Source: Bacteroidales bacterium
GTDB lineage: Bacteria > Bacteroidota > Bacteroidia > Bacteroidales > UBA10428
Assembly: GCA_016930375.1 (NCBI GenBank)
Contig: JAFGGU010000060.1
Coordinates: 1-64,000 of the forward strand
DNA: 64,000 bases
Direction: 5' to 3'
Program-made: the position numbers and the translations under genes
Shown here: positions 42,976-52,768 of the stretch, one piece after another
How the letters are laid out: every line of letters begins with the position of its first letter
How positions within the stretch are numbered: position 1 is the stretch's first letter
Notes under the pieces: generated by a model
Told to the model about the DNA's origin: nothing
Database searches by the model: none
What the model saw: only the letters and a program-made list of their open reading frames with translations

Positions 42976-43623
42976 TTATTTTTTTAAAATGGAAAGGTAA
43001 TGTAACAATTGGTTGATGAGGAAACTGATCTGAAGCTCCGTTTCGGTCTTTTTATCCAGATCGGCCTTTATTTCATGATTTTCAGGTTTATGATCAGTTT
43101 CTGTCATGATTTCCTTTTGCAGATCTTTCATGATTAGCTTCTCCTTTTCGATATCAATCATGAGATCGAGGTATATGTCATCGGGGGAGAACCTTCCGGT
43201 TTTGAATCTGGCCGGAGAAAGCGCGGTTATGTAACGGATCGGAAAATAATCTTCCAGGCTCAGGTTGATCAGAAGGTCAAATGGTTCTTTAATAAACTGT
43301 TCGACAACCGGGGATATGGGCCTGGAATACCAGTTCAACTCATTCTTTGAAAAAAAGTCAAAGCCTTTTCTGTACAAATAATGATCAATCAGCTTCTTAC
43401 TGTCGACATACCCCAGAACCGCCACCTTTCTTTCATCCTGAGAAAGTTCCTTTACCAGATTCCTGATAATTTCAAAACTGACATATTCGGTGGCATTATA
43501 AATAATTCCAATACTTTTTGCATCACTGATATTGCAGAGAACAGGCACCCGGGTTTGATGCCTGTATTTACCGGCCAATACTCTGGCGCCTATCTTAACT
43601 TTTATATTGTCTATCAAGTTCAT
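42976..43623 (-). CDS. DUF6913-type protein
   Basis: 215 residues with no signal peptide or membrane helix. The N-terminal 40 residues are basic; the central part has alternating strand/helix pattern with SIGIIYNATEYVSFEIIRNL, then LGYVDSKKLIDHYLYRKG and PFDLLINLSLEDYFPIRYIT, reminiscent of a Rossmann-like fold. The C-terminal 50 residues are charged and helical. The resemblance to the Bacteroidota DUF6913 group and the neighbour dapA fit, but the function is not known. It precedes dapA by 6 bp, so the two are an operon. The 209 bp upstream (43624-43832) hold the divergent promoters; TAAAATTG near 43630 is a weak -7 match. Confidence 0.7.
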   Translation of the reverse strand: MNLIDNIKVKIGARVLAGKYRHQTRVPVLCNISDAKSIGIIYNATEYVSFEIIRNLVKELSQDERKVAVLGYVDSKKLIDHYLYRKGFDFFSKNELNWYSRPISPVVEQFIKEPFDLLINLSLEDYFPIRYITALSPARFKTGRFSPDDIYLDLMIDIEKEKLIMKDLQKEIMTETDHKPENHEIKADLDKKTETELQISFLINQLLHYLSILKK

Positions 43624-43832
43624 CTTACAATTTTAAGAAAAATATTGTGATAATAGGTATAAAACTAGATGGATAATAAGTTTGCAGGGAAATTTATGTG
43701 CAAGAGGATTCAGCGGGCAGGCGTTGATATATAAAATCTCCTGATTTATCTATAAATAAGGGATATACTTCTATTGTGTTAAACGGTTTTCATTTTTGCG
43801 CGTACTTTTAGTACCAAATTAAAATTAATGTT

Positions 43833-45173
43833 ATGAATCCTAAAATTTTTCTTCTCTGTTTAAGCATTCTTTGGTCCGGATCAGGGATTAAAGCACAGCA
43901 GGACAGCATCTGGACGCTCCAGGAATGCATTGCCTATGCGCTGGAACAGAATATTCAGGTGAGGAAAAGCGGTTTGTCCAATCAGTCTCTGGTATACCAG
44001 GCTGAACAAACAAAAGCCCAGCGTTTTCCTTCGGTAAGCGGTTCCGTCAGTCAGAATTTCAACTGGTACAAATCCTCCTCAATGGACGGATTCGGTAATA
44101 CGGTATATGGTAATGGCTTGGACGGGAGCAATGGTACCACCTATTCAATTAATTCAGGAGTTACGGTTTTTAATGCCAATAAGCTGTCCAACCAGATAAA
44201 GCAGGCCAACCTGGATATTGAAGGCGGAAAGTACAATCTGGAGACCACTAAAGAATCCATCAGTTTAAGCATCCTAGATGCATTTCTCCAGGTTTTATAC
44301 GCTGAAGAGCAGGTCAAGAACAGTGAAAAACAGATCGAATCAACCTCCGGGCAGCTCAACCTGGCCTCTGAACGACTGGCATTGCAGGTAATCTCACAAG
44401 CTGATTATTCGCAGGTTAAATCACAGCTGGCCAGTGAAAAACTCAATCTTGCTAACGCTGTCACACAGTTTGCCATAGCCAGGGTTAATCTGATGCAGCT
44501 GATGGAATTACCTGTAGCAGATAACTTTGCCATTGCACATCCCAACCTGGAAGAGTCTTTAAACCAGGACAGGACGCCAGAGGTTCAGAAGGTTTTTGCA
44601 ACGGCGCTCTCCATAAAACCACAGATTAAAAATGCCGCTATCAATAAAGAGATAGCTGCGCTTGATGAAAAAATCGCCAGGGCGGGGTATTTTCCTACCT
44701 TGTCAGCCAGCGCCGGTGCAAGTACACGCTTCTCCAGTGATTCCGATGACGAGTATTTTAGCCAGCTGGATAACGGTTTCTCACCATCGGTTGGTTTTTC
44801 ACTGGCCATTCCCATCTATCAGAAGAAACAGGTTAAGACCAGTGTTGAACTGGCGAAGATCGGATACCAGAATGCCGAATTGAGTGAGACTGATACCAGA
44901 AACCAGCTGAGAAAAAGCATTGAACAGGCTTGCCTGGATGTCACTTCATCGCAGATACAATACGAGGCAAGCCAGGAAAATTTCCAGGCAACCCAGGAAT
45001 CCGCAGCTCTTTCTGATGAGAAATTCACGCAGGGCATTATCAATTCAGTGGATTACCTGGTTTCCAAAACCAATCTCATTGTGGCTGAAAGCCAGTTACT
45101 TCAATCAAAATACAATTTAATTTTCCGTTATAAAATCCTGGATTTCTACCTGGGAATTCCATTAAGTCTGTAA
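43833..45173 (+). CDS. TolC-family outer-membrane efflux protein
   Basis: 446 residues with a signal peptide (1-22, ending IKAQ). Two repeats of long helices follow: WTLQECIAYALEQNIQVRKS near the N-terminus starts the first half, and the second half starts near 250 (ALSIKPQIKNAAINKEIAAL). Coiled coils with Q/N/A-rich heptads and short strand regions match TolC-type trimers that form a channel through the outer membrane and periplasm. It is the first gene of a six-gene operon with a MacA-like adaptor and MacB-like ABC exporter, so it is the exit duct of that pump. Confidence 0.92.
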   Translation: MNPKIFLLCLSILWSGSGIKAQQDSIWTLQECIAYALEQNIQVRKSGLSNQSLVYQAEQTKAQRFPSVSGSVSQNFNWYKSSSMDGFGNTVYGNGLDGSNGTTYSINSGVTVFNANKLSNQIKQANLDIEGGKYNLETTKESISLSILDAFLQVLYAEEQVKNSEKQIESTSGQLNLASERLALQVISQADYSQVKSQLASEKLNLANAVTQFAIARVNLMQLMELPVADNFAIAHPNLEESLNQDRTPEVQKVFATALSIKPQIKNAAINKEIAALDEKIARAGYFPTLSASAGASTRFSSDSDDEYFSQLDNGFSPSVGFSLAIPIYQKKQVKTSVELAKIGYQNAELSETDTRNQLRKSIEQACLDVTSSQIQYEASQENFQATQESAALSDEKFTQGIINSVDYLVSKTNLIVAESQLLQSKYNLIFRYKILDFYLGIPLSL

Positions 45174-45204
45174 AATAATCTCTTAAAATATAAAAAGTAA
45201 AACT

Positions 45205-46527
45205 ATGAAAAAGAAAGTGTTCATAATTGCCGGAGTGGTTATTGCTGCTGCAATTGCTTTGCTGATTATAAAACCTTTTGGCAAAAAGAAAGCCGAAGTA
45301 TCCTTTGGTACCGTGAAAGTGGAAAAGGGCAATATTACCAATACGGTTACCGCAACCGGCACTATTGAAGCCGTTACATCAGTTGATATAGGTACGCAGG
45401 TGTCGGGAATTATTGATAATATTTATGTCGATTTTAACGACAGGGTAAAAAAGGGACAGCTGCTCGCCATGATCGACAAGAAACAGCTTACTGCCCAGTT
45501 GGAACAGAGCCAGGCAACGTTGAACCAGGCACAGGCCCAACTGACATACCAGGAAGCGACCTATAACCGTTTAAAAGTCCTCTATGAAAAAAAGTTGATT
45601 GCCCAGTCCGATTATGACCAGGCTCTTTACAACTATGATAATGCCAGGGCTTCTTTGAAAAATGCGAAATCGAGCTACGACAGGAACCTGGTAAACCTGA
45701 ACTATTGCACCATTACATCACCCATTGACGGTGTGGTGCTTAACCGGGCAATTGAAGAAGGCCAGACAGTAGCAGCCAGTTTTAACACGCCAACCCTTTT
45801 CACCATTGTGAACGACCTTACGCAGATGGAAGTCGAGACCAGCGTTGATGAGGCTGACATTGGAAAAGTAAAGGAAGGGCAACGGGTTGAGTTTACTGTA
45901 GATGCTTATTCCGATCTGAAGTTTGAAGGTAAGGTATCCGAGGTCAGATTGCAGCCAACCACCACCAACAATGTGGTTACCTATTCGGTAATTCTGACCG
46001 CTCCCAATCCCGATGAAAAGCTTATGCCCGGTATGACAGCCAGCGCTACCATCTTTGTTGATGAAAAGCAGAATACACTGATTCTTTCCGGCAAAGCCAT
46101 GCGTTTCACCCCGGATCAGGAATACATGCAAGCACAATTTGAAAAGATGATGAAGGATATGCCGGCGGGTGCCATGCCACAGGGTACTCCTCCGGCGGGT
46201 GCAGCAAGACCAGGCGCAACAACAGCTGCCGCCAATGCCACTCAGTCTGGTGCAGGCCAAACTGCTGCATCCGGCACAATGCCGGCAATGCCTCAGGGAG
46301 GTTTCGGAAGCTTCGGTGCTCCCGATGGTTCCAAGATGGTATGGGTGAAGGACGACAAAGGAGGCATACGGCCAAACCGTGTTAAGATTGGCATTGATAA
46401 TGGAACCACTGTTGAGATTCTTGAAGGACTCAAGGAAGGCGATGAGGTGGTCATATCCATGAGTAGCGGAGATGCCGCCGAATCCTCGAGCCAGAATCAG
46501 GGTCCCCGTGGTCCTTTCCCATTCTAA
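45205..46527 (+). CDS. MacA-like periplasmic adaptor (HlyD/RND membrane-fusion protein)
   Basis: 440 residues. An N-terminal anchor helix (about 5-22) leads to a lipoyl half (VTATGTIEAVTSVDIGTQVS), a helical hairpin (about 90-155, rich in Gln/Ala/Tyr), the second lipoyl half (CTITSPIDGVVLNRAIEEGQ) and a beta-barrel domain. Residues about 313-371 form an insert rich in Pro, Ala, Gly, Met and Thr, which most MacA proteins lack. The membrane-proximal domain follows (WVKDDKGGIRPNRVKIG). It bridges the TolC-like protein encoded 31 bp upstream and the ABC exporter encoded downstream. Confidence 0.92.
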   Translation: MKKKVFIIAGVVIAAAIALLIIKPFGKKKAEVSFGTVKVEKGNITNTVTATGTIEAVTSVDIGTQVSGIIDNIYVDFNDRVKKGQLLAMIDKKQLTAQLEQSQATLNQAQAQLTYQEATYNRLKVLYEKKLIAQSDYDQALYNYDNARASLKNAKSSYDRNLVNLNYCTITSPIDGVVLNRAIEEGQTVAASFNTPTLFTIVNDLTQMEVETSVDEADIGKVKEGQRVEFTVDAYSDLKFEGKVSEVRLQPTTTNNVVTYSVILTAPNPDEKLMPGMTASATIFVDEKQNTLILSGKAMRFTPDQEYMQAQFEKMMKDMPAGAMPQGTPPAGAARPGATTAAANATQSGAGQTAASGTMPAMPQGGFGSFGAPDGSKMVWVKDDKGGIRPNRVKIGIDNGTTVEILEGLKEGDEVVISMSSGDAAESSSQNQGPRGPFPF

Positions 46528-46561
46528 ATTATCCTAAAATGTTCATCGTAAAACCAAGATT

Positions 46562-47320
46562 ATGACCAAAACGATTATAGAGATCAGGGGCCTCAGAAAA
46601 GACTACCATATAGGTGAGGTTACCGTTCATGCACTGCGGGGAATTGATATGAAAATAGAGGCAGGAGAATTTGTGGCCGTGATGGGCGCAAGCGGTTCGG
46701 GAAAATCCACCATGCTGAATATCCTGGGTTGCCTTGATATTCCGACCAAAGGAGATTATTTGCTGGATGGCGTTGACATAAGCACCCTTTCAAAAGATGA
46801 GCTGGCCCGGTTGCGCAACCAGAAGCTGGGATTTGTTTTTCAGGCATACAACCTTTTGCCCAGGACAACAGCCCTGGAGAATGTCGAACTCCCGCTTTTT
46901 TATGACCCAAAAGTAAAATCGAAAGAGAGAATGGAACGTGCCATCAAGGCACTCGATGCAGTAGGGCTTACTGACCGCATGCATCATATGCCCAATCAGC
47001 TTTCGGGCGGTCAGCAGCAGCGGGTCGCCATTGCACGATCCCTGGTGAACGACCCTGTGATGATCCTGGCCGATGAGCCCACCGGAAACCTCGATACACG
47101 CACCTCATTCGAGATCATGGAACTGTTCCAGGATTTGAATGAACGGGGCAGGACTATTGTATACGTCACCCATGAACCGGATATCGCCAGGTTTGCCACG
47201 CGCAATGTGGTGTTCCGCGACGGGCTGATCCAACGGGAGAACATGGTAACCGATAGGACTTTTGCCAAAGAAGTCCTGAAAACGTTGCCGGTAGAGATTA
47301 TTGAAGAATTTGATTCATAA
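46562..47320 (+). CDS. MacB-like ABC transporter ATP-binding protein
   Basis: 252 residues of a LolD/MacB-type ATPase. Walker A is GASGSGKST near residues 43-51, the Q-loop is FQAYNLLPR, the signature is [15 protein letters not shown], Walker B is MILADEPTG followed by NLD, and the switch His is in YVTHEPD. The tail is slightly longer than in LolD. It lies 34 bp after the adaptor gene and 15 bp before the permease gene; the nucleotide-binding and membrane parts of MacB are split into two genes here. Confidence 0.95.
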   Translation: MTKTIIEIRGLRKDYHIGEVTVHALRGIDMKIEAGEFVAVMGASGSGKSTMLNILGCLDIPTKGDYLLDGVDISTLSKDELARLRNQKLGFVFQAYNLLPRTTALENVELPLFYDPKVKSKERMERAIKALDAVGLTDRMHHMPNQLSGGQQQRVAIARSLVNDPVMILADEPTGNLDTRTSFEIMELFQDLNERGRTIVYVTHEPDIARFATRNVVFRDGLIQRENMVTDRTFAKEVLKTLPVEIIEEFDS

Positions 47321-47335
47321 AATAAATCATACAAT

Positions 47336-48559
47336 ATGAGTTTTTCGAATCTAATAAGAATCGCCGTCAGAGCCCTGGTAAGAAACCGGTTAAGGGCTAT
47401 TCTGACGATGCTGGGAATAATTATCGGTGTGGCATCGGTTATCGCCATGCTTGCACTGGGTGAGGGCTCCAAAAGAAGCATGCGTGAAGAAATGTCAGCC
47501 ATGGGTACCAATATGATCATGGTGATGCCCAATTTCCAGCGGCGGGGAGGTGTGAACCTGGGAAGCGGCAGTTCCATGACACTTAAGATATCGGATGTCA
47601 ACACGCTGCGCAATGAAGCAGTTTATGTAGCCGCCGTATCACCTGAAATACGTTCGAGCGGTGGACAGGTCATTTACGGCAATAAAAATGCGCAAACTTC
47701 TGTTTATGGTGCCAGTGAGGAATACCTCGGAATCAGAAAGTTTTCGATCAAGAGTGGCAGGGTATTTACCGAAGCTGAGGAAAAGAGCATGGCAAAAGTT
47801 TGTCTTGTAGGACAAACAGTGGTGGATAACCTTTTTGACGAAGGCACGGACCCTGTCGGATTGTCCATCAGGATCAAGAATATTCCATTTCTGATCATCG
47901 GCCTGTTGGAGGAAAAGGGTGAGAGCGGAATGGGACAGGACCAGGATGATCTGATCATTGCGCCCTGGACAACTGTCCAGAGACGTCTGGCTGCCATTGA
48001 TTATATAAATGGTATATATGCATCCGCTGTAAGTGAAGAGAAAAGCGATGCTGCCAAGGCGGAAATAGAGGAGATCCTTCGCAGAACACATAAGCTGAAG
48101 GATTCCGATGAGAACGATTTCAGGATCATGTCACAATCGGAGCTGATGGAAACACTGACCTCCATGATGAGCATCATGACTTATCTTCTTGGGGCCATTG
48201 CTGCCATATCCCTGCTGGTCGGCGGAATTGGCATTATGAATATCATGTTTGTCTCGGTTACAGAGCGTACGCGTGAAATCGGACTACGTATGTCCATTGG
48301 CGGTCGCAGCCAGGATATTCTCAAGCAGTTCCTGGTAGAATCCATCATTCTGAGTATTCTTGGAGGAGTCTTCGGTGTTATTTTAGGCTATATCATTGCA
48401 AAAGGTGCAGGTTCGCTTATGGATACCGAGGCTTATGTTCAGACACAATCTGTTGTACTTGCATTTGCAGTGTGTTTCGTCATTGGCGTGTTTTTTGGCT
48501 GGTATCCGGCCAAAAAAGCGGCCAGTCTGAATCCGATCGATGCGCTGCGATACGAGTAG
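47336..48559 (+). CDS. MacB-like ABC transporter permease (FtsX fold)
   Basis: 407 residues. The N-terminal helix (residues about 15-40, RNRLRAILTMLGIIIGVASV) is followed by a large periplasmic MacB core domain (about 45-270) and then three membrane helices of the FtsX type, with GGIGIMNIMFVSVTERTREIGLRMSIG near 300-325. This four-helix plan is that of MacB-type exporters, which pump peptides, toxins or antibiotics out of the periplasm through TolC without moving them across the inner membrane. The substrate is unknown. Confidence 0.94.
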   Translation: MSFSNLIRIAVRALVRNRLRAILTMLGIIIGVASVIAMLALGEGSKRSMREEMSAMGTNMIMVMPNFQRRGGVNLGSGSSMTLKISDVNTLRNEAVYVAAVSPEIRSSGGQVIYGNKNAQTSVYGASEEYLGIRKFSIKSGRVFTEAEEKSMAKVCLVGQTVVDNLFDEGTDPVGLSIRIKNIPFLIIGLLEEKGESGMGQDQDDLIIAPWTTVQRRLAAIDYINGIYASAVSEEKSDAAKAEIEEILRRTHKLKDSDENDFRIMSQSELMETLTSMMSIMTYLLGAIAAISLLVGGIGIMNIMFVSVTERTREIGLRMSIGGRSQDILKQFLVESIILSILGGVFGVILGYIIAKGAGSLMDTEAYVQTQSVVLAFAVCFVIGVFFGWYPAKKAASLNPIDALRYE

Positions 48560-48577
48560 TTTGACAAAAACGTACTT

Positions 48578-49687
48578 ATGAAATCACCAAGATTACACGG
48601 AAAGAAAATGCAGATCTTGTTACATATTGCTGCCTGGTGTATTTTACTGGGTCTGCCTTTATATAACATTAACCGTTGGAATGTTCCTAAAGAATTTTTA
48701 TGGGTTTATTATATAAATGCGGCAATCTATGGCATCATCTTTTACGGCAACTATCTTGTATTAATTCCCCGGTATTTTTTCAGCAACAGAAGGGCCAAAT
48801 ATTACCTGTCGGCAACCATATTGGCTATCTGCATGTTTTTTGTAACATTTTTCAGTTTTTCATATATATTCAGTCGCGAAACCCGCAATGAGCCTCCGGA
48901 TCAGATGAACAGAAGACCGATCGAAATCCGTGAGGAACCCAGACCACCGAGAGACCGGCGTGTTTTCCGGCCTTTTGGCCCGATGCACTTATACAATTTC
49001 ACCTTTACTGCCCTTGTTATTACGGTTTTTGCCTTTGGCCTGAGGAGCCTGGAGCGTCATGCCCACATCGAAAAAAAACAGAAGGAACTGGAAAAAGAGA
49101 AACTGAATTCAGAACTCGCTTTTCTGAAGAATCAGATAAGCCCGCATTTCTTCTTCAATACGCTGAACAATATCTATGTATTGATAGGCATCAATACTGA
49201 GGATTCACAGAATGCAGTTCTTAAACTGTCCCGAATGATGAGGTACCTCTTGTATGAATCAGACAGCGGAGAAACACAGCTCAGCCAGGAGATTGATTTC
49301 ATGAATAACTATATCGATCTGATGAGGCTCAGAATGAGCGATAAAGTAAAATTAAGTGTTACGTTTCCATCGAAGTATGAGAATACCGCAATTCCCCCTC
49401 TTCTGTTCATTACAATTATTGAAAATGCCTTCAAACACGGCATCAGTTATCGCGAGAAATCTTTCATTGATATTGCCATGGAAGTGTCAAAAGAAATTAT
49501 TACCTTCAGATGTGCCAACAGTATTGTAAACGGCGGCGATGAAACCGAAGACAGGCATACCGGCATCGGTCTCGAGAATATCAGCAAGCGGCTGAATCTT
49601 CTTTACCCGGGCAGACATGAATTAAAGATAGACCAAACCGGTTCAGTCTTCAATGTATTGGTAAAAATTTCCTTAGGTAAAGGCTGA
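48578..49687 (+). CDS. LytS/YehU-type sensor histidine kinase
   Basis: 369 residues with four membrane helices: about 10-27, 43-63, 72-95 and 140-160. The third and fourth are separated by a charged Pro/Arg-rich loop (about 103-140). A coiled coil leads to the His_kinase domain with H190 in NQISPHFFFNTLNNI, then the ATPase part with PLLFITIIENAFKHGISY and GIGLENISKRL. This is the LytS class that pairs with LytTR regulators; the partner gene starts 4 bp downstream. It sits 18 bp after the MacB-like permease, so the kinase likely reports on pump function or substrate. Confidence 0.93.
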   Translation: MKSPRLHGKKMQILLHIAAWCILLGLPLYNINRWNVPKEFLWVYYINAAIYGIIFYGNYLVLIPRYFFSNRRAKYYLSATILAICMFFVTFFSFSYIFSRETRNEPPDQMNRRPIEIREEPRPPRDRRVFRPFGPMHLYNFTFTALVITVFAFGLRSLERHAHIEKKQKELEKEKLNSELAFLKNQISPHFFFNTLNNIYVLIGINTEDSQNAVLKLSRMMRYLLYESDSGETQLSQEIDFMNNYIDLMRLRMSDKVKLSVTFPSKYENTAIPPLLFITIIENAFKHGISYREKSFIDIAMEVSKEIITFRCANSIVNGGDETEDRHTGIGLENISKRLNLLYPGRHELKIDQTGSVFNVLVKISLGKG

Positions 49688-49691
49688 TCGC

Positions 49692-50408
49692 ATGATAAAT
49701 ACAATTGCCATTGACGACGAACCTCTTGCTCTGCAGTTGGTGGCTGGTTATATTGAGAAGACCCCCGGCCTGAATCTCGTTGGGAAGTTCGACAATCCGC
49801 TGGATGCCGTAGACTTTATGGCTGATCAGACGGTCGATTTGATATTTGTGGATATTCAGATGCCCGATCTCACGGGGATTGAATTTACCCGGGCCATGGC
49901 AAAGGGTCCCAGGGTTATTTTCACCACGGCATACGAAAAATATGCACTTGAGGGTTTCAGGCTCGATGTGGTTGATTACCTTCTGAAACCTTTCAGTTAC
50001 GAGGAGTTTTTCAAAGCCGTGCAAAAAGCGCTCCGGCTTATCCGGCTTGAGCAGAAAGCAGAAATGAATCAGGTGGATGCCAATAGTGAATTTCTTTTTC
50101 TGAAATCGGAATATAAGATCAGAAGAATTAACTTCAATGATATCCTGTACATAGAGGGTCTCAAAGATTATGTCAAGGTTTATACGAAAAATGACCCCAA
50201 GCCTGTTTTATCCCTGACCTCACTTAAATTACTTGAATCGAAACTTCCCGAATCAACCTTTATGCGGATCCACCGGTCCTTTATCGTCAATCTCGAAAAA
50301 ATTGAAACGATCGAACGCAGCCGGATTGTTTTCGGTAAAGTGTATATTCCCGTAAGTGATCAGTACAAGGAAAAGTTCCAGGAATTTGTCAATAAAAACT
50401 TTCTTTAG
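49692..50408 (+). CDS. LytTR-family response regulator
   Basis: 238 residues. The receiver domain starts TIAIDDEPLALQL, with the phospho-Asp in LIFVDIQMPDLTG (about residue 55), Thr in VIFTTAYEKYALEGF and Lys in YLLKPFSYEEF. The LytTR DNA-binding domain starts around 135 (FLKSEYKIRRINFNDILYIE) and ends LPESTFMRIHRSFIVNLEKI with the typical beta pattern. Gene order and 4-bp spacing make it the partner of the LytS-type kinase, and it closes the six-gene export operon. It may control its own operon. It converges on galT with a 3-bp gap. Confidence 0.94.
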   Translation: MINTIAIDDEPLALQLVAGYIEKTPGLNLVGKFDNPLDAVDFMADQTVDLIFVDIQMPDLTGIEFTRAMAKGPRVIFTTAYEKYALEGFRLDVVDYLLKPFSYEEFFKAVQKALRLIRLEQKAEMNQVDANSEFLFLKSEYKIRRINFNDILYIEGLKDYVKVYTKNDPKPVLSLTSLKLLESKLPESTFMRIHRSFIVNLEKIETIERSRIVFGKVYIPVSDQYKEKFQEFVNKNFL

Positions 50409-50411
50409 TTT

Positions 50412-51446
50412 CTAATCCCTGCTGTAATGCTTATCCGGTAATTCTCTCAGAATGGCTGCGCTCGTTTCTGCGGTAATATCGCGCTGGGGATTGGCCAGCA
50501 ATTCATAACCAACCATGAATTTCTTAATGGTGGCCGATCGCAGCAAAGGCGGGTAGAAATGCATGTGCATCTGCCATTCATCATGTTCCAGCCCGTCAGT
50601 CGGAGCCTGGTGGATCCCTGCGGAATAGGGGAATGATACCCGGAACAGGTTGTCATACTTGATGGTGATAACCTGGATGGCCCTGGCCAGATTGCGGATA
50701 TCCCCGGAATCAAACTGCAGGATATGCCGGATTTCTCTTTTGGGAAGTATCATGCTCTCATAGGGCCACACCGCCCAGAAAGGCACAAGCACGACAAACC
50801 CTTCATTTTCGTATATGATCCTTTCCTTTTTATTCAATTCAAGCTGCAGATAATCAAGTAGCATCGAAGCACGGTGATCATTCCTGTATTTGAGCTGATG
50901 GTCTTGTTCCCTGGCGGGTTCAACAGGGATCGTTTCCTGCGCCCATATCTGGCCGTGGGGATGCGGATTGCTGCACCCCATGATTTCCCCTTTGTTCTCA
51001 AATATCTGAACATAATTGATAAACGGATGCGATCCAAGGGTTCTGTATTCCTCCTGCCAGGTATGTATTACGGTTTCAATCCCGGGTACATCCATTTCTG
51101 CCAGGGTCAGATCATGACGGGGTGAAAAACATATCACCTTGCATATGCCGCGTTCGGAATACGCCGTCAACAGATCTGATTCCTGAACGCCGAAAACGGG
51201 AACGTCTTCAATCAGGGCACTGAAATCATTCACGAAGGAATATGTGGAGGTATAGGCCGGATTTGTGATTCCGTTTGCCCTTGTATTACCGGGACAAAGA
51301 TAACAGGCCGGATCGTGCTGCAAAGCGTTTTTTATGGCCTTCCCTTCTTCATGTCCCTGCCAGGGTCTTTTGGTCCTGTGTGGAGCCACCAAAACCCATT
51401 CCCCGGTGAGAATATTCAATCTGCGATGACTAAATTGTTGAATCAT
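50412..51446 (-). CDS. galT: UDP-glucose-hexose-1-phosphate uridylyltransferase
   Basis: Swaps uridylyl between UDP-glucose and galactose-1-phosphate in the Leloir pathway. The 344-residue HIT-superfamily enzyme has zinc ligands C48 and C51 (CYLCPGN), the catalytic HPHGQIW at 162-168 with H164 as nucleophile, and a C-terminal HMHFYPP motif near 300. Length and motifs match class I GalT. It lies 13 bp after a lipase-like lipoprotein gene on the same strand. No galK or galE lies beside it; the FucP-type sugar transporter at 60.9 kb may supply galactose or glucose, which is inference. Confidence 0.93.
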   Translation of the reverse strand: MIQQFSHRRLNILTGEWVLVAPHRTKRPWQGHEEGKAIKNALQHDPACYLCPGNTRANGITNPAYTSTYSFVNDFSALIEDVPVFGVQESDLLTAYSERGICKVICFSPRHDLTLAEMDVPGIETVIHTWQEEYRTLGSHPFINYVQIFENKGEIMGCSNPHPHGQIWAQETIPVEPAREQDHQLKYRNDHRASMLLDYLQLELNKKERIIYENEGFVVLVPFWAVWPYESMILPKREIRHILQFDSGDIRNLARAIQVITIKYDNLFRVSFPYSAGIHQAPTDGLEHDEWQMHMHFYPPLLRSATIKKFMVGYELLANPQRDITAETSAAILRELPDKHYSRD

Positions 51447-51459
51447 AGAAAGATATTAA

Positions 51460-52716
51460 TCAGTTGTTATCTCTTAATTCATTAAACCAGCTCAAGGTTG
51501 AAATGCCCCAGGGTATAAGACCGGTGGTATGATCCAATCCGTTCAATTCGAAAAACTGAACCGTCTCAGAATCAGTGCCTGCGTTGATAAAGCTTTGGTA
51601 TATGGCTGAAGATTGTGCGGAGGGTACCGTAAGATCAGCCGAGCCGTGGTAAAATTGTATCCTGACATTTGAATTCCAGGCACTCACGCTATTTTCCTGA
51701 AGAAGTTGCCGCAATTGGCTGAAATACTGACCTGCCGCAAAATTGTCAATCAGGTCTTCGGTTAACAGATCGGTGATCTGATCGGTTAACTCGCTGTTTA
51801 CTTCACCATTGGTATAGGAGCCATCGAATAACCGTGGAATTTTCTCAAAATAGGGAGACTTAAAATACTTTTCAAGCGGATCCGTAAGCAATCCCATATC
51901 TATCTGTGAATATAAAAAATAAGGCAGGTACAGAGGTCCGGGGTAATTGCCAACATCAAAAATGTAATTCGCCATGGTCATTAAATTGTATGCACCTGCA
52001 CCGCAGGAGGCAGCTGTAATGTCAAAATCTGTCGCTTCACCGTTCTCGATTTCATCGAGGACTGACAGGGTGGCCCAACCACCCTGTGAATAGCCCATCA
52101 GGAAAGTACTGTCGTTGCTTTCCGCAAGTACATCATCTTTAAGCTGCATTTCCTTTAAGGCATGCAACAAATCGATAACGGCATTATTGGTGTTGACGCG
52201 ATGGTAATATGGATGTAATATACTTTCGGAAGATCCAAACCCGATGTAGTCGGGAATAAGAATGATGTACCCGTTGCTTGCCAAAAACTGGAGCAAAACG
52301 AATGCTTCATTTAATGGAGCTTTGGTGGGTGCATCATCGTGCGCCGTATTTGTCCCGTTCTGAAAGCTGATGACCGGGAATTTTGAATCCGCCACGGGCA
52401 TGCTAACCAAACCGGAAACCGTTATCACCGAATCGAGATAATGGGTTTCATATTCGATGGAATAAACCTGCACGCCATACCGGGCATGGTCAATAATATC
52501 AGCAATTTCGGGGTATTCGCCAACCCGGCTGGACAGGGATGATTTAACGAGATCAACAGGCCAAAGACCGATTGAGGAATAATCAAGGAGGAAAATATCA
52601 TCATTGTTCTGGTTATCATCCTCCTTATTACAGGAAACAGCCATAAAAATTAACAGTAACAACAGGAAACCATACATTGAGATGATGGATCCTTTGGATC
52701 TTACATGATTTTCCAT
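51460..52716 (-). CDS. secreted alpha/beta-hydrolase (lipase-like) lipoprotein
   Basis: 418 residues. The signal ends in the lipobox MAVSC with C29, so the protein is lipid-anchored; the following 10 residues are Asp/Asn-rich, like the export signals that place lipoproteins on the surface in Bacteroidota. The catalytic serine lies in MGYSQGGWA near residue 210, Asp in FYHGSADLTVP near 365 and His in LNGLDHTTG near 398. The pattern resembles secretory lipases of the LIP type. Substrate unknown; triglycerides or esters are likely. It precedes galT by 13 bp. Confidence 0.85.
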   Translation of the reverse strand: MENHVRSKGSIISMYGFLLLLLIFMAVSCNKEDDNQNNDDIFLLDYSSIGLWPVDLVKSSLSSRVGEYPEIADIIDHARYGVQVYSIEYETHYLDSVITVSGLVSMPVADSKFPVISFQNGTNTAHDDAPTKAPLNEAFVLLQFLASNGYIILIPDYIGFGSSESILHPYYHRVNTNNAVIDLLHALKEMQLKDDVLAESNDSTFLMGYSQGGWATLSVLDEIENGEATDFDITAASCGAGAYNLMTMANYIFDVGNYPGPLYLPYFLYSQIDMGLLTDPLEKYFKSPYFEKIPRLFDGSYTNGEVNSELTDQITDLLTEDLIDNFAAGQYFSQLRQLLQENSVSAWNSNVRIQFYHGSADLTVPSAQSSAIYQSFINAGTDSETVQFFELNGLDHTTGLIPWGISTLSWFNELRDNN

Positions 52717-52768
52717 TTTTTATTATGTTTAAAGCCCCGTCTAATTTATTAAAAAGAACACAGTCAGA

